Of a DNA stretch of 64,000 nt, positions 54,241 through 62,479 are shown piece by piece (positions within the stretch are counted from its first letter, which is position 1; each line of letters starts with the position of its first letter). Origin of the DNA: Streptomyces sp. Y2F8-2 (GTDB lineage Bacteria > Actinomycetota > Actinomycetes > Streptomycetales > Streptomycetaceae); contig NZ_BNGS01000009.1 of the NCBI RefSeq assembly GCF_014905555.1, positions 1 through 64,000 on the forward strand, read 5' to 3'. The notes under the pieces were generated by a model. The model was given only the letters and a program-made list of their open reading frames with translations. It ran no database searches and was not told the DNA's origin. The translations under genes and the position numbers were made by a program.

Positions 54241-54358
54241 CCGTCGCCGGCCCCCACGTCGGTGTGTCGAACCGGGCGCCCCGGGGACTCGGACCGGGAG
54301 CCCGGTACTCGGAAGACCGGTGCGATCCCGCCATGCGGTGAGACCGGAGGAGCAGAAC

Positions 54359-55547
54359 ATGCGAGCACTGACCTGGCAGGGCCGACGCGACGTCCGCGTG
54401 GAGACCGTCCCCGACCCCCGGATCGAGAAGCCCGACGACATCATCGTCAGGGTCACGTCCAGCGGCATCTGCGGTTCCGACCTCCACCTGTACGAGCTCT
54501 TCGGTCCGTACATCGACCAGGGTGACGTCCTGGGCCACGAACCCATGGGCATCGTCGAGGAGGTCGGGCCGCAGGTTCGCACGCTCAAGCCGGGCGACCG
54601 GGTGGTCATCCCGTTCAACGTCTCATGCCGTGACTGTTTCATGTGCAACCAGGGCCTGCACTCGCAGTGCGAGACGACCCAGGTCCGCGAGCGCGGCACC
54701 GGCGCCTCCCTGTTCGGGTACACCAAGCTGTACGGACAGGTGCCGGGCGGGCAGGCGGAGCTGATGCGGGTGCCGTTCGGCGACAGGCTGCCCATCAAGG
54801 TGCCCGAGGGGCCGCCCGGACGACCGCTATGTGTACCTGTCCGACGTGCTGCCGACCGCCTGGCAGGCGGTGGAGTACGCGGCGGTGCCGGAGGGCGGCA
54901 GCGTGGCCGTCCTCGGCCTCGGGCCCATCGGCGACATGTGCACCAGGATCGCCCGGCACCGGGGCGCCGGTCTGGTCATCGGCGTGGACCTGGTGGACGA
55001 GCGGCTGGAGCGCGCCGCGGCGCACGGAGTCACCTGCTTCGACCTCCGCCGGCACAGCGGAAAGGACCTGACCGAGGCCGTGCGGGAGCTGACCGACGGG
55101 CGGGGGCCGGACTCCGTGATCGACGCCGTCGGCATGGAGGCGCACGGCGCGCCGTTCGCCAAGGCCGCGCAGTGGCTCACCGGTCATCTGCCCGACGCGG
55201 TGGCGCAACCACTGATGGAACACGCGGGAGTGGACCGGCTGGGGGCCCTGCACACGGCCATCGACCTGGTACGCCGCGGCGGCACCCTGTCGATCTCCGG
55301 GGTGTACGGCGGGGCCGCGAGCCCCGTGCCCCTGCTGACCATGTTCGACAAGCAGGTCCAGGTGCGCATGGGCCAGGCGAACGTCTGGAACTGGGTGGAG
55401 GACATCCTGCCCCTGCTCACGGACGAGGACCCCCTCGGCGTGGACGGCTTCAAGACGCACGCCATGCCGCTGGAGGACGCCCCCAAGGCGTACGCGATGT
55501 TCCAGGCCAAGGAAGACGGCATGATCAAGACCCTGCTCAAGCCGTGA
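54359..55547 (+). pseudogene. Zinc-dependent alcohol dehydrogenase, interrupted by a single frameshift
   Basis: From an ATG at 54359 (GGAGGAGC ribosome site) the frame encodes a medium-chain dehydrogenase: catalytic zinc ligands in SSGICGSDLH (Cys38) and LGHEPMG, and structural zinc Cys in CRDCFMCNQGLHSQC. At about 54818 one extra G in GCCGCCCGGACGAC shifts the frame. The rest (YLSDVLPTAWQAVEYAAVPE, VAVLGLGPIGDMCTRIARHR to TLLKP) is read in the +1 frame to 55547. With one base removed a normal protein of 395 residues is restored, like glutathione-independent formaldehyde dehydrogenase or threonine-dehydrogenase-like stress ADHs. It is either a recent mutation or a sequencing error. Confidence 0.85.
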
Positions 55548-55581
55548 CCGCCCCGAGGACGGAACCCGAGGTGACGTACCC

Positions 55582-55950
55582 ATGCCGACGACGGAACTGT
55601 CGACCGACGACCTGCGTGACATCGCCGAGCGGCTGACCGCCGAGGCGGACGCGCTGCGCGTGGAGCTCGCGGCGGCCGAGGCGCAGATGTCCGCCCTGTC
55701 CGCGGACTGCGACCTGGACGCGGGCGACGCGAGCGCGAAGACGGCCGCCCTCGAAAGCCTGCGCACGGACACCGAGCGCGCCCGGACGTTGCTGGACCGG
55801 ATCCTCACCACCCTGTCCCGGGTGGGGGCGCCCGACTTCGGCCGGTGCACGGCCTGCGGCGGCGAGATCGGCCGCGACCGACTGCTGGCGGTGCCCCACA
55901 CGGACCGCTGCATCGCCTGCGCACGGACGGGGACGGACGCCGGCATGTGA
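55582..55950 (+). CDS. TraR/DksA-type C4 zinc-finger protein
   Basis: The 122-residue protein has a long N-terminal coiled helix (DIAERLTAEADALRVELAAA through DTERARTLLDRILTTLSRV) and a C-terminal four-Cys finger CTACGGEIG...RCIACA. This is the DksA/TraR plan. DksA proteins insert the coiled coil into the RNA polymerase secondary channel; whether this one keeps that activity is unknown, as the tip residues are not obviously the DksA acidic pair. The ATG at 55582 follows the dehydrogenase stop by 34 bases, so both may be one transcript. Its last codons form one arm of a long hairpin. Confidence 0.82.
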   Translation: MPTTELSTDDLRDIAERLTAEADALRVELAAAEAQMSALSADCDLDAGDASAKTAALESLRTDTERARTLLDRILTTLSRVGAPDFGRCTACGGEIGRDRLLAVPHTDRCIACARTGTDAGM

Positions 55951-55976
55951 AGCCTGCGTCCGTCCCCGTCCGTGCG
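55920..55976. terminator. 21-base-pair perfect hairpin with the DksA-like stop codon in its loop
   Basis: Bases 55920-55940 are the exact reverse complement of 55956-55976; the 15-base loop contains the TGA stop at 55948-55950. It separates converging genes and is probably a bidirectional terminator. The next 60 bases repeat GTCCCCGTCC-like units. Confidence 0.7.
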
Positions 55977-56062
55977 TCCCTGTCCCGCCCGTCCCCGTCC
56001 CGTGCGTCCCCGTCCGACGCCCGAACCGCGGCCGGCGTGCGCCCGGTACCCCAGGGGCGTCG

Positions 56063-57589
56063 TCAGACGTCCCGCTGCTCCAGCGGCCGTACGGCCGGGC
56101 CCTGCAGGACGCGTCCGTCGGTGTCGAAGCGGGAACCGTGGCAGGGGCACTCCCACGCCTGCTCGGCGCGGTTGAAGGCGACGAGGCAGCCCAGGTGGGT
56201 GCAGCGCGCCGACACGGCGTGCAGCTGCCCCGAGTCGTCCCGGGACACGGCGCACACATGGCCGCCGACGCGCAGTACCGCGCCGTCTCCCGGGGCGACG
56301 TCGTCGACCGAGCCGCCGCCGATGAACGGCGCCACACGATCACCCACGAAGTGCTGGGCGACCTTCGCCTGGTATTTGAGGAAGGCGGGCGCCTCCCTCA
56401 GGACCGTGCCGACCCGGCGCGGGTCGTACAACTGCGCCCACGGCGGCTCGCGCCCGTCGATCAGCGCGGACAGCAGGAGCCCCGCCATGACACCGCCGCT
56501 GAGCCCCCAGCCGCCGAAGCCCGTGGCGACGTAGGTGTGGCGGCTCGCCGGGTGCAGGAGCCCGACCAGCGGCACGGTGTCCGAGGAGTCGTTGTCCTGG
56601 GTGGCCCAGCGGTGCCTGAACTCCAGGGGCCCGAAGTGCTCGGTGGCCCAGTCGGCCAGTCGGGTGAGGTGTTCCCCTGTGTCGGAGGTGCCCGGGGTGA
56701 AGTGCTCGCCGGTGACGATCAGCAGACGCGTGCCGTCCTGGTAGGGGGTGGTGCGGATCGACCGCGTGTTCTCCTCGGGGGTGATGTACATGCCCCGCGG
56801 CGCGCGTCCGGCGTCGATCGGTGCCGTCAGCACGACCTCGCGGCGCGGCGAGAGCCGGGCGAAGAGCATCGCGCGGTCGAAGATCGGGTAATGGGTGGCC
56901 ACCACGACGTCCCGTGCGGTGACCGTGTGCCCGGCCTCGGTGGTCAGACGGCAGGGCTCGCCTTCGTGGAGTCCGACCACGCGGGTGTGCTCGTACAGCT
57001 GCCCGCCGCCGCGCGCCAGCTCCTCGGCGAGCGCGAGGAGGTACTTGCGCGGGTGGAACTGCACCTGGTCGGCCACCCTGACCGCGCCCGCCACGGGAAA
57101 CGGCAGATCCATGTCGGTGACGAACTCGGCGGGCAGCCCCGCCTCCCGCGCGGCCTCCGCCTCGGCGCGCAGCTCGGACACACGGTCGTGGTCCGTCGCG
57201 TAGGTGAACGCCGGTGCGGTCTCCCAGTCGCAGTCGATGCCGAGTTCGTCCACCAGCTCGGCGGCGCGGCCGATCGCCTCCAGTTGGGAACGGCCGTACA
57301 GGCGTGCGCCGTCCGCGCCCCGGGTGCGGCGCAGTCGCTGGTAGACGAGGGAGTGCAGCGCGGAGAGCTTGGCGGTCGTGTACCCGGTGACGCCCTCGGC
57401 GAGGCGTCCGGCCTCCAGCACGGCGACGCTGCGGCCGCCGCGCGCCACCTCCCAGGCGGTGCTCAGGCCCGCGACCCCGCCCCCGACGACGGCCACGTCG
57501 ACGGTGATGTCCTCGGTGAGGGCCGGCCGGGGAACCCCGGGTGCCGTTTCGATCCAGTACGACGTCTGCGTGCCGGTGTGGTCACTCAT
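56063..57589 (-). CDS. FAD-dependent oxidoreductase fused to a Rieske domain
   Basis: The 508-residue protein begins with a DadA-like FAD domain: VDVAVVGGGVAGLSTAWEVA at about 28-47, then VLEAGRLAEGVTGYTTAKLS and YVATGFGGWGLSGGVMAGLL in the C-terminal part of that domain. The last 90 residues are a Rieske domain with CTHLGC and CPCHGSRF, which bind a [2Fe-2S] cluster. This fusion corresponds to the Bacillus YhfW-like group; substrate and physiological role are unknown. The ATG at 57589 is in family register. The gene is leftward, converging on the DksA-like gene, and follows the SDR gene after 43 bases. Confidence 0.88.
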   Translation of the reverse strand: MSDHTGTQTSYWIETAPGVPRPALTEDITVDVAVVGGGVAGLSTAWEVARGGRSVAVLEAGRLAEGVTGYTTAKLSALHSLVYQRLRRTRGADGARLYGRSQLEAIGRAAELVDELGIDCDWETAPAFTYATDHDRVSELRAEAEAAREAGLPAEFVTDMDLPFPVAGAVRVADQVQFHPRKYLLALAEELARGGGQLYEHTRVVGLHEGEPCRLTTEAGHTVTARDVVVATHYPIFDRAMLFARLSPRREVVLTAPIDAGRAPRGMYITPEENTRSIRTTPYQDGTRLLIVTGEHFTPGTSDTGEHLTRLADWATEHFGPLEFRHRWATQDNDSSDTVPLVGLLHPASRHTYVATGFGGWGLSGGVMAGLLLSALIDGREPPWAQLYDPRRVGTVLREAPAFLKYQAKVAQHFVGDRVAPFIGGGSVDDVAPGDGAVLRVGGHVCAVSRDDSGQLHAVSARCTHLGCLVAFNRAEQAWECPCHGSRFDTDGRVLQGPAVRPLEQRDV

Positions 57590-57632
57590 GGCGCACCGAG
57601 TTCCCCGGGGCGGGCCGTCGAAGCGCGGCCGG

Positions 57633-58517
57633 TCAGGGCAGTGGCGTGCCGCCCGTGGCGTTGACGATCTCGGCGGTGATGTAGCTCGCGTGCTGGGAGG
57701 CGAGGAAGACGTACGCGGGAGCGATCTCGGCCGGCTGGGCGGGCCTGCCCAGGGGTGCCTGCTTGCCGAAATTGGTGGTGTCCGGGAGCGTGGCCGGGAT
57801 CAACGGGGTCCACACGGGCCCCGGGGCCACCGCGTTCACCCGGATGCCGTCGGAGGCGACCATCTGCGCCAGCCCCTGCGTGAAGGTGACGATGGCGCCC
57901 TTGGTCGTGGCGTAGTCGAGCAGGTGCGGACTGGGCTTGTACGCCTGGACGGACGTCGTGTTGATGATCGATCCGCCGGGCGGGATGTGCGGCAGAGCCT
58001 TCTTGCAGAGCCAGAACATCCCGTACAGGTTCGTCCGCATCACCCGGTCGAACTGCTCCGTGGTGATGGCCTGGATGCCGTCGGACTGGGCCATCTGGTA
58101 CGCCGCGTTGTTGACCAGGACATCGATGCGTCCGAACTCGGAGAGCGCCCGTTCGATCAGCCGGTCGCACTGCTCCTCGTCACGGATGTCGCAGGACACC
58201 GGGACCGCCTTGCGGCCCGCCTCTTCCACGAGACGCGCCGTCTCACGGGCCTCGCCGCTCTCCTGCTCCAGGTGGGTGAACAGGATGTCCGCGCCCTCCC
58301 GCGCGTAGGCGAGCGCGACGGCGCGTCCGATCCCGGAGTCGCCGCCGGTGATGACGGCCTTCCGGTCCGTGAGGAGGCCGCTGCCGCGGTACGACTCCTC
58401 CCCGTGGTCCGGCGGCGGGTCCATGGGGCCGGTCCAGCCCGGATGCGGCTGGTCCTGCTGGGGGAACTCCGGCTGGGGATGCTGCTGTCCGGGGTGCTGA
58501 GGTGCGTTGTCGTTCAC
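57633..58517 (-). CDS. SDR-family oxidoreductase of the general-stress (YdaD/YghA) type
   Basis: The 294-residue short-chain dehydrogenase has a characteristic Gln/Pro/His-rich N-terminal extension (QHPGQQHPQPEFPQQDQPHP) and GSGLLTDRKAVITGGDSGIG, the NADP-binding motif. It also has VNNAAYQMAQ, catalytic Ser in NTTSVQAYKP, YATTKGAIVTFT and a VAPGPVWTPLIP segment. This extended layout is that of Bacillus general stress protein 39 and E. coli YghA. The GTG at 58517 is preceded by GGGGGGA; an ATG at 58559 lacks a ribosome site. It lies next to other stress-type genes, but no sigma-B site was found upstream. Confidence 0.86.
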   Translation of the reverse strand: MNDNAPQHPGQQHPQPEFPQQDQPHPGWTGPMDPPPDHGEESYRGSGLLTDRKAVITGGDSGIGRAVALAYAREGADILFTHLEQESGEARETARLVEEAGRKAVPVSCDIRDEEQCDRLIERALSEFGRIDVLVNNAAYQMAQSDGIQAITTEQFDRVMRTNLYGMFWLCKKALPHIPPGGSIINTTSVQAYKPSPHLLDYATTKGAIVTFTQGLAQMVASDGIRVNAVAPGPVWTPLIPATLPDTTNFGKQAPLGRPAQPAEIAPAYVFLASQHASYITAEIVNATGGTPLP

Positions 58518-58623
58518 GGTGCGCCGAGTCCCCCCGCCGGACGGGATCGACACATGCACGGACGCATCGAAACAGACGCATCGAACACATCATTCGCGCA
58601 CATATATTCGACTGAGAGAGTCC

Positions 58624-59106
58624 CTACAGCGCCCGGTACATGACGTGCAGGCCCACCCTCCCGAACCGGGGATGGTCGTACGCGTCCGGAACGGTGCCCA
58701 CGATCGCGAACCCGAGTGACGTCCACAGCGCCACCGCGGGGTTGGTCTCGACGACCGCGTTGAAGACCATGCCCCGGTAGCCCTGGGCCTTGGCCGCGGC
58801 CAGGATGTACTCGGCGAGAGCGCGGCCGATGCCCTGTCCCGCGTGGTCGGGGTCCACCATGAAACCGGCGTTGGCGATACCGGCCGCGGGGCCACCGTAG
58901 TTGGGCGTCACGTAGGCCGAGCCGACGACCGCTCCGGTGTCGTCCTCGGCGACGTACACGCGTTTGGCCGGCGCCATCCACAGGGCGCGGGCCGCCCCCT
59001 CAGAAGTGTCCGGGTCCCAGGTGTAGGTCTCCCCGGCGGCGACGATCCGGTGCCAGAACGGCCAGATGCGCGGCCAGTCGCCGGCCGCGGCTGCTCTGAT
59101 CAGCAT
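58624..59106 (-). CDS. GNAT-family N-acetyltransferase
   Basis: A 160-residue GNAT of the phosphinothricin/L-amino-acid acetyltransferase-like subgroup. IRAAAAGDWPRIWPFWHRIV and ETYTWDPDTSEG come at the N-terminus, then VGSAYVTPNYGGPAAGIANA, the acetyl-CoA binding region DPDHAGQGIGRALAEYILAA, and VETNPAVALWTSLGFAIVGT. The acceptor is unknown. The ATG at 59106 lacks a ribosome site and is buried in a perfect 11-base-pair hairpin (59103-59131). The upstream 59-residue gene is on the same strand. Confidence 0.85.
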   Translation of the reverse strand: MLIRAAAAGDWPRIWPFWHRIVAAGETYTWDPDTSEGAARALWMAPAKRVYVAEDDTGAVVGSAYVTPNYGGPAAGIANAGFMVDPDHAGQGIGRALAEYILAAAKAQGYRGMVFNAVVETNPAVALWTSLGFAIVGTVPDAYDHPRFGRVGLHVMYRAL

Positions 59107-59131
59107 GGGCGTGAGTCTGGCACGCCCATGC
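59103..59131 (-). terminator. Hairpin overlapping the GNAT start codon
   Basis: GCATGGGCGTG (59103-59113) and CACGCCCATGC (59121-59131) are perfect complements around a 7-base loop. On the minus-strand RNA the first arm lies in the leader and the second includes the GNAT ATG. It may terminate the small upstream gene or hide the GNAT start. Confidence 0.55.
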
Positions 59132-59159
59132 CGTCAGCGATCACGACGGGGCCGACGGG

Positions 59160-59339
59160 TCAGTCCACACTCGGCAGGATGTGCGGCTCGGCGAGGTCGT
59201 CCTCGTAGCCGGCCAGCCGGATGGGGGCGGAACGGGCCCACACGTCCAGGCTGCCGAGCTTCTTCTCGGTACGACGGCCCCCGCGCTCCGTGCGTTCCTT
59301 GGGGCGCTGTTCGTGATGCGTCGTCTTCTCCGGTGTCAC
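59160..59339 (-). CDS. Small hypothetical protein (59 residues)
   Basis: The protein begins VTPEKTTHHEQRPKERTERG, has a basic middle (RRTEKKLGSLDVWARS) and ends LAGYEDDLAEPHILPSVD. A strong AAGGAG ribosome site lies seven bases before the GTG at 59339, and third codon positions are G/C-biased. No known family is recognised. It is just below common length cut-offs and easily missed. The next gene downstream is the GNAT gene, with a hairpin between. Confidence 0.62.
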   Translation of the reverse strand: MTPEKTTHHEQRPKERTERGGRRTEKKLGSLDVWARSAPIRLAGYEDDLAEPHILPSVD

Positions 59340-59766
59340 CGCGCACTCCTTATGTGTCGGGTAACCCTCAGGACGTTCCGGTCCAGTGTGCCGCTGTGCC
59401 CTCGACGTCCGGTCGGGTATGAGTCAGAAAGGTCGGACGCGGTGGCGCCGGCAACTCGTGCGGGAGCAGGCCGTGGTGACCGGCCTGTTCCAGGACGGAC
59501 CGTGGGTGTGGGTAGGACCCCAATGGCTGTCCGTACACCTCAGGTTAACCAAATGAGCGGGCTCCCGCTCGATGGGGCTGAAACAAGCGTGTAACTGTCT
59601 TGAGTCGTACGGCTTCCAACGGTCGCGCTTTCCGCCGTTTTGGCGGCGTTCAACATGGTTCGCGGCCACCCGTTCGGTCCCCTCCTCGAACTGCTCACCG
59701 GTACGGCAGGTGTACGGACCGGCGCTCACGGTGCTCGGTTCAGGTCCCGTTGGCCGATACGCGAGC
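59340..59766. other. 427-base region without a convincing gene
   Basis: The stretch is noticeably less GC-rich than its surroundings (for example around 59540-59640). Open frames here lack ribosome sites and have poor third-position bias. It contains GAGCGGG-CT-CCCGCTC (59555-59570) and CCGCC-GTTTT-GGCGG (59632-59646), small hairpins of unknown role. It may contain the promoter of the 59-residue gene on its left side, but no clear -10/-35 pair was identified. Confidence 0.45.
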
Positions 59767-60498
59767 TCACCCTGATCCGCTGATGACCGGCAACGGACAA
59801 GCGGCCTGCGCACCGGGCGCGTAGAAGTGGGCGCGGACACGGCGCAGCCATGCCTCGACGGCCGTCTCGTCGGGCCGTTCCGGCAGCGCGGCGCGCGCCT
59901 CGCCGAAGGCGTTCTCGTAGTAGCGGAGCAGGGGCAGCGCGGCCGTCGGGTCGGCGGCGACGCGCTCCCCGAACTCGTGGTACTCCTGCGGGTTCTCCAC
60001 GCGGAGGGTCAGGCGCCCGGTGGTGTACAGCTCCAGGCCCTGGTGGCAGAGCCGCTTGAGGTGGCGGGCGTGTTTGGCGGTGCGTCTGCGCGTGTCGGCG
60101 GAGAGGGAGCCGTCCGCTCGGGCCTCCAGGCGGCGGAACTGCTGGGTTGCGTAGCCGAGATAGGCGTCACGGACCCGCTTGGCGCACAGGAAGGACGCCC
60201 GGATGCCGATCAGCTCCTCGCCGAGCGCGGTGCGCACCTCGTACAACTCGTCCGGGAGCCAGACCAGTTCCGTCGCGGTCGGATTGCCGCCGAGCGCGAG
60301 CCGGCACCACTTCGCGGCCTCGTGCAGGGTGCGGTCCGGGGCGGTGGAGACGTGGGACTCCTTGGGCGGGTGCAGTCCGTGCAGCCGCTCCGTGGCCGCC
60401 GCGAACAGGCCGAGCCGGTCCACGTCGGATCCCTCGTGGGCGAGCCCGTACGCGGTCGAGCCGACGATGCCGGACAGCAGGACGTTCGGAACGGTCAC
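59767..60498 (-). CDS. Nucleotidyltransferase-like protein (COG3541 type)
   Basis: A 243-residue protein with an N-terminal nucleotidyltransferase motif LSGIVGSTAYGLAHEGSDVD: the GS and D-x-D acidic pair of the Pol-beta fold. Further sequence HPPKESHVSTAPDRTLHEAA, TATELVWLPDELYEVRTALG and SFLCAKRVRDAYLGYATQQF matches predicted RlaP/YcgL-like transferases. These are proposed to modify RNA or other substrates; the target is unknown. The GTG at 60498 is preceded by GGGAGG eight bases away. Longer in-frame sequence upstream is not homologous. Confidence 0.8.
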   Translation of the reverse strand: MTVPNVLLSGIVGSTAYGLAHEGSDVDRLGLFAAATERLHGLHPPKESHVSTAPDRTLHEAAKWCRLALGGNPTATELVWLPDELYEVRTALGEELIGIRASFLCAKRVRDAYLGYATQQFRRLEARADGSLSADTRRRTAKHARHLKRLCHQGLELYTTGRLTLRVENPQEYHEFGERVAADPTAALPLLRYYENAFGEARAALPERPDETAVEAWLRRVRAHFYAPGAQAACPLPVISGSG

Positions 60499-60670
60499 GG
60501 TCGCCCGCCTCCCTTGGTTCTCACGCTGCGCCGGGACGGCCGCGGTCAGTGGGGACTCGAGGTCATGGCGGGGCGTTAACCGCAGGGGCGGCACCACGGC
60601 GAAGGGTTTTCGCACGTACGCCCCGGGGCCTCCGCCTCCGGGGCGCACGCCGTACGGGACAGGCGGTCGC

Positions 60671-60904
60671 TCAGGGGAACAGCGCGATCCCGAACAGGAT
60701 CAGCAGGATGATGCCGACGATCATCATGACGGTGGCCCAGGTGCTGCGGTGCTTCACCGGCTCGGTGGGGCCGCCGCCGCGCGGCCGGTCCTCCGGCAGG
60801 ACGCAGTCCGCCGGACGATCGGACATGTAGAACTGTTCGTCGCTCGGGTAGACGTTGCGGGGATCACCGGCGGCGCGGGGATCGATCTCATGTGGAGTGG
60901 ACAT
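60671..60904 (-). CDS. Small membrane protein (DUF6480 type)
   Basis: A 77-residue protein beginning MSTPHEIDPRAAGDPRNVYP, with a hydrophilic middle part (SDRPADCVLPEDRPRGGGPT) and one C-terminal helix (VMMIVGIILLILFGIALFP). This fits the DUF6480 family of small actinobacterial tail-anchored proteins with no known function. The ATG at 60904 has a strong GGAGGTCCC leader. A palindrome lies 53 bases upstream. Confidence 0.75.
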   Translation of the reverse strand: MSTPHEIDPRAAGDPRNVYPSDEQFYMSDRPADCVLPEDRPRGGGPTEPVKHRSTWATVMMIVGIILLILFGIALFP

Positions 60905-60956
60905 GGGACCTCCTTGCGCGGTGCTCGTCGAGGACGAGTTCCCGGCCGGCGCCGGA

Positions 60957-60966
60957 TGACGCGTCA
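60957..60966. promoter_or_regulatory. Short palindrome upstream of the DUF6480 gene
   Basis: TGACGCGTCA is a perfect 10-base palindrome in the 99-base gap between the zinc-ribbon SDR stop and the DUF6480 start. It is a weak operator candidate. Confidence 0.25.
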
Positions 60967-61003
60967 AGGGCGCCGCGTCACCGCCTTCGGGCCGCTTCCG
61001 GGC

Positions 61004-62479
61004 TCACCACTTCCCCGGCGCGTAGTCCTTCAGGAAGACGCCGTACAGGTCCTCGCCCTGTTCGCCGCGCACAATCGGATCGTATACCCGGGCCGCGCCG
61101 TCGACGAGGTCGAGCGGCGCGTGGAAGCCCTCGTCCGCCAGGCGCACCTTGTCCGGGTGCGGGCGCTCATCGGTGATCCACCCGGTGTCGACGGCGGTCA
61201 TCAGGATGCGGTCCTTCTCGAACATCTCCTGGGCGCTGGTGCGGGTGAGCATGTTCAGGGCGGCCTTGGCCATGTTGGTGTGCGGGTGGCCGGCGCCCTT
61301 GTAGCCGCGGCTGAAGACGCCCTCCATGGCGGAGACGTTCACGATGTAGGTGCGGCGGGCCTGCGACGCCGCCATCGCCGGGCGCAGGCGGCTGATCAGG
61401 ATGAAGGGCGCCGTCGAGTTGCACAGCTGGACCTCGAGCAGCTCGATGGGCGTGACCTCCTCGACCGTCTGCACCCAGCTGTTGGTGTCGTGCAGGTCGG
61501 GGACGAGGCCGCCCGCGTCGATGGCCGTACCGGCGGCGATGCGTTCCAGGGACGCCGAGCCGGAGACCAGCGCGAGGTCGGTGACGTCCTGCGCGGTCAG
61601 CGCGCCGCCGCCGGCCACGGGCAGCGCGGCCACGGCCCCGGAGCCGAACGTGCCGATGACCTCGGCGGCCGGCAGCTCGCCCGCCGGGAGCGGGGCGGAC
61701 TCGGCTGCCACGAGTTCGCTGTAGGCCTGCGGGGAGCGGCGCACGGTCTGCGCCGCGTTGTTGATCAGGATGTCCAGCGGTCCCTCGGCGGCGACCGAGT
61801 CGGCGAGCGCCACCACCTGGGCCGGGTCGCGCAGGTCGATGCCGACGATCTTCAGCCGGTGGATCCACTCGTCGCTGTCGGGCTGGGCCTTGAAGCGGCG
61901 GATCGCGTCGTTCGGGAAGCGCGTGGTGATCGTGGTGTGGGCGCCGTCGCGCAGCAGGCGCAGCGCGATGTACATGCCGATCTTGGCGCGGCCACCGGTG
62001 AGCAGGGCGCGCTTGCCGGTGAGGTCGGCCCGGGCGTCGCGGCGGGCCCGGTTCTCGGCGGCGCACTTCTGGCAGAGCTGGTGGTAGAAGTAGTCGACCT
62101 CGACGTAGCGGGTCTTGCACACGTAGCAGGAGCGGGGGCGCTGGAGTATCCCCGCGATCCGGCCGGCCTCGGTGGCCGAGGACGGCAGGATGCCCTCGGT
62201 CTCGTCGTCGATGCGCTGCGCGGAGCCGGTGGCGGTGGCCTCGGTGACCGCCTTGTCGTGGGCGGTCTTGGCGGCACGGCGCTCCTGGCGGCGGCGCTGC
62301 TTGACCGTGCGGTAGATGTGCGAGGTGGCGCGGCGCACCTTGATCGCGTCGGGGTGGTCGACGTCGAGCTTGTCCAGCTCCTCGAGCACACTGAGGCAGA
62401 CGGCGAGACGCTCCGGGTCGATGCCGGGCCCGTACGCCACCTCGTCCATGGCCGCCGGGCCGTCCTGTGTCACCGTCAT
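61004..62479 (-). CDS. SDR-like protein with N-terminal zinc ribbon and altered active site
   Basis: The 491-residue protein starts with about 110 residues of helical, charged sequence (TVKQRRRQERRAAKTAHDKA). A four-Cys ribbon follows (CYVCKTRYVEV...CQKCAAENRARRD, about 118-145). The Rossmann domain has GKRALLTGGRAKIGMYIALR and NNAAQTVRRSPQ, with the Ser block NVSAMEGVF. Where SDRs have YxxxK the sequence is HTNMAKAALN, which puts Thr at the Tyr position. An insertion of about 100 residues follows NNAA. The ATG at 62479 is in a frame of family length; no strong ribosome site is visible. Substrate unknown; it may have lost classical reductase chemistry. Confidence 0.8.
   Translation of the reverse strand: MTVTQDGPAAMDEVAYGPGIDPERLAVCLSVLEELDKLDVDHPDAIKVRRATSHIYRTVKQRRRQERRAAKTAHDKAVTEATATGSAQRIDDETEGILPSSATEAGRIAGILQRPRSCYVCKTRYVEVDYFYHQLCQKCAAENRARRDARADLTGKRALLTGGRAKIGMYIALRLLRDGAHTTITTRFPNDAIRRFKAQPDSDEWIHRLKIVGIDLRDPAQVVALADSVAAEGPLDILINNAAQTVRRSPQAYSELVAAESAPLPAGELPAAEVIGTFGSGAVAALPVAGGGALTAQDVTDLALVSGSASLERIAAGTAIDAGGLVPDLHDTNSWVQTVEEVTPIELLEVQLCNSTAPFILISRLRPAMAASQARRTYIVNVSAMEGVFSRGYKGAGHPHTNMAKAALNMLTRTSAQEMFEKDRILMTAVDTGWITDERPHPDKVRLADEGFHAPLDLVDGAARVYDPIVRGEQGEDLYGVFLKDYAPGKW

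Noticed and set aside
54800..54830. Programmed frameshift in the alcohol dehydrogenase
   Set aside because: No slippery heptamer, stimulatory hairpin or internal ribosome site was seen; a single extra G in a GC run is more simply a mutation or sequencing error.
56000..56062. Functional repeat array of GTCCCCGTCC units as a distinct element
   Set aside because: The units are irregular and short, and sit directly behind the 21-bp hairpin; better seen as slippage products of that hairpin arm.
59572..59775. A 67-codon plus-strand frame in the 59.3-59.8 kb gap
   Set aside because: It has no ribosome site, uses low-GC third positions unlike real neighbours, and shows no family resemblance.
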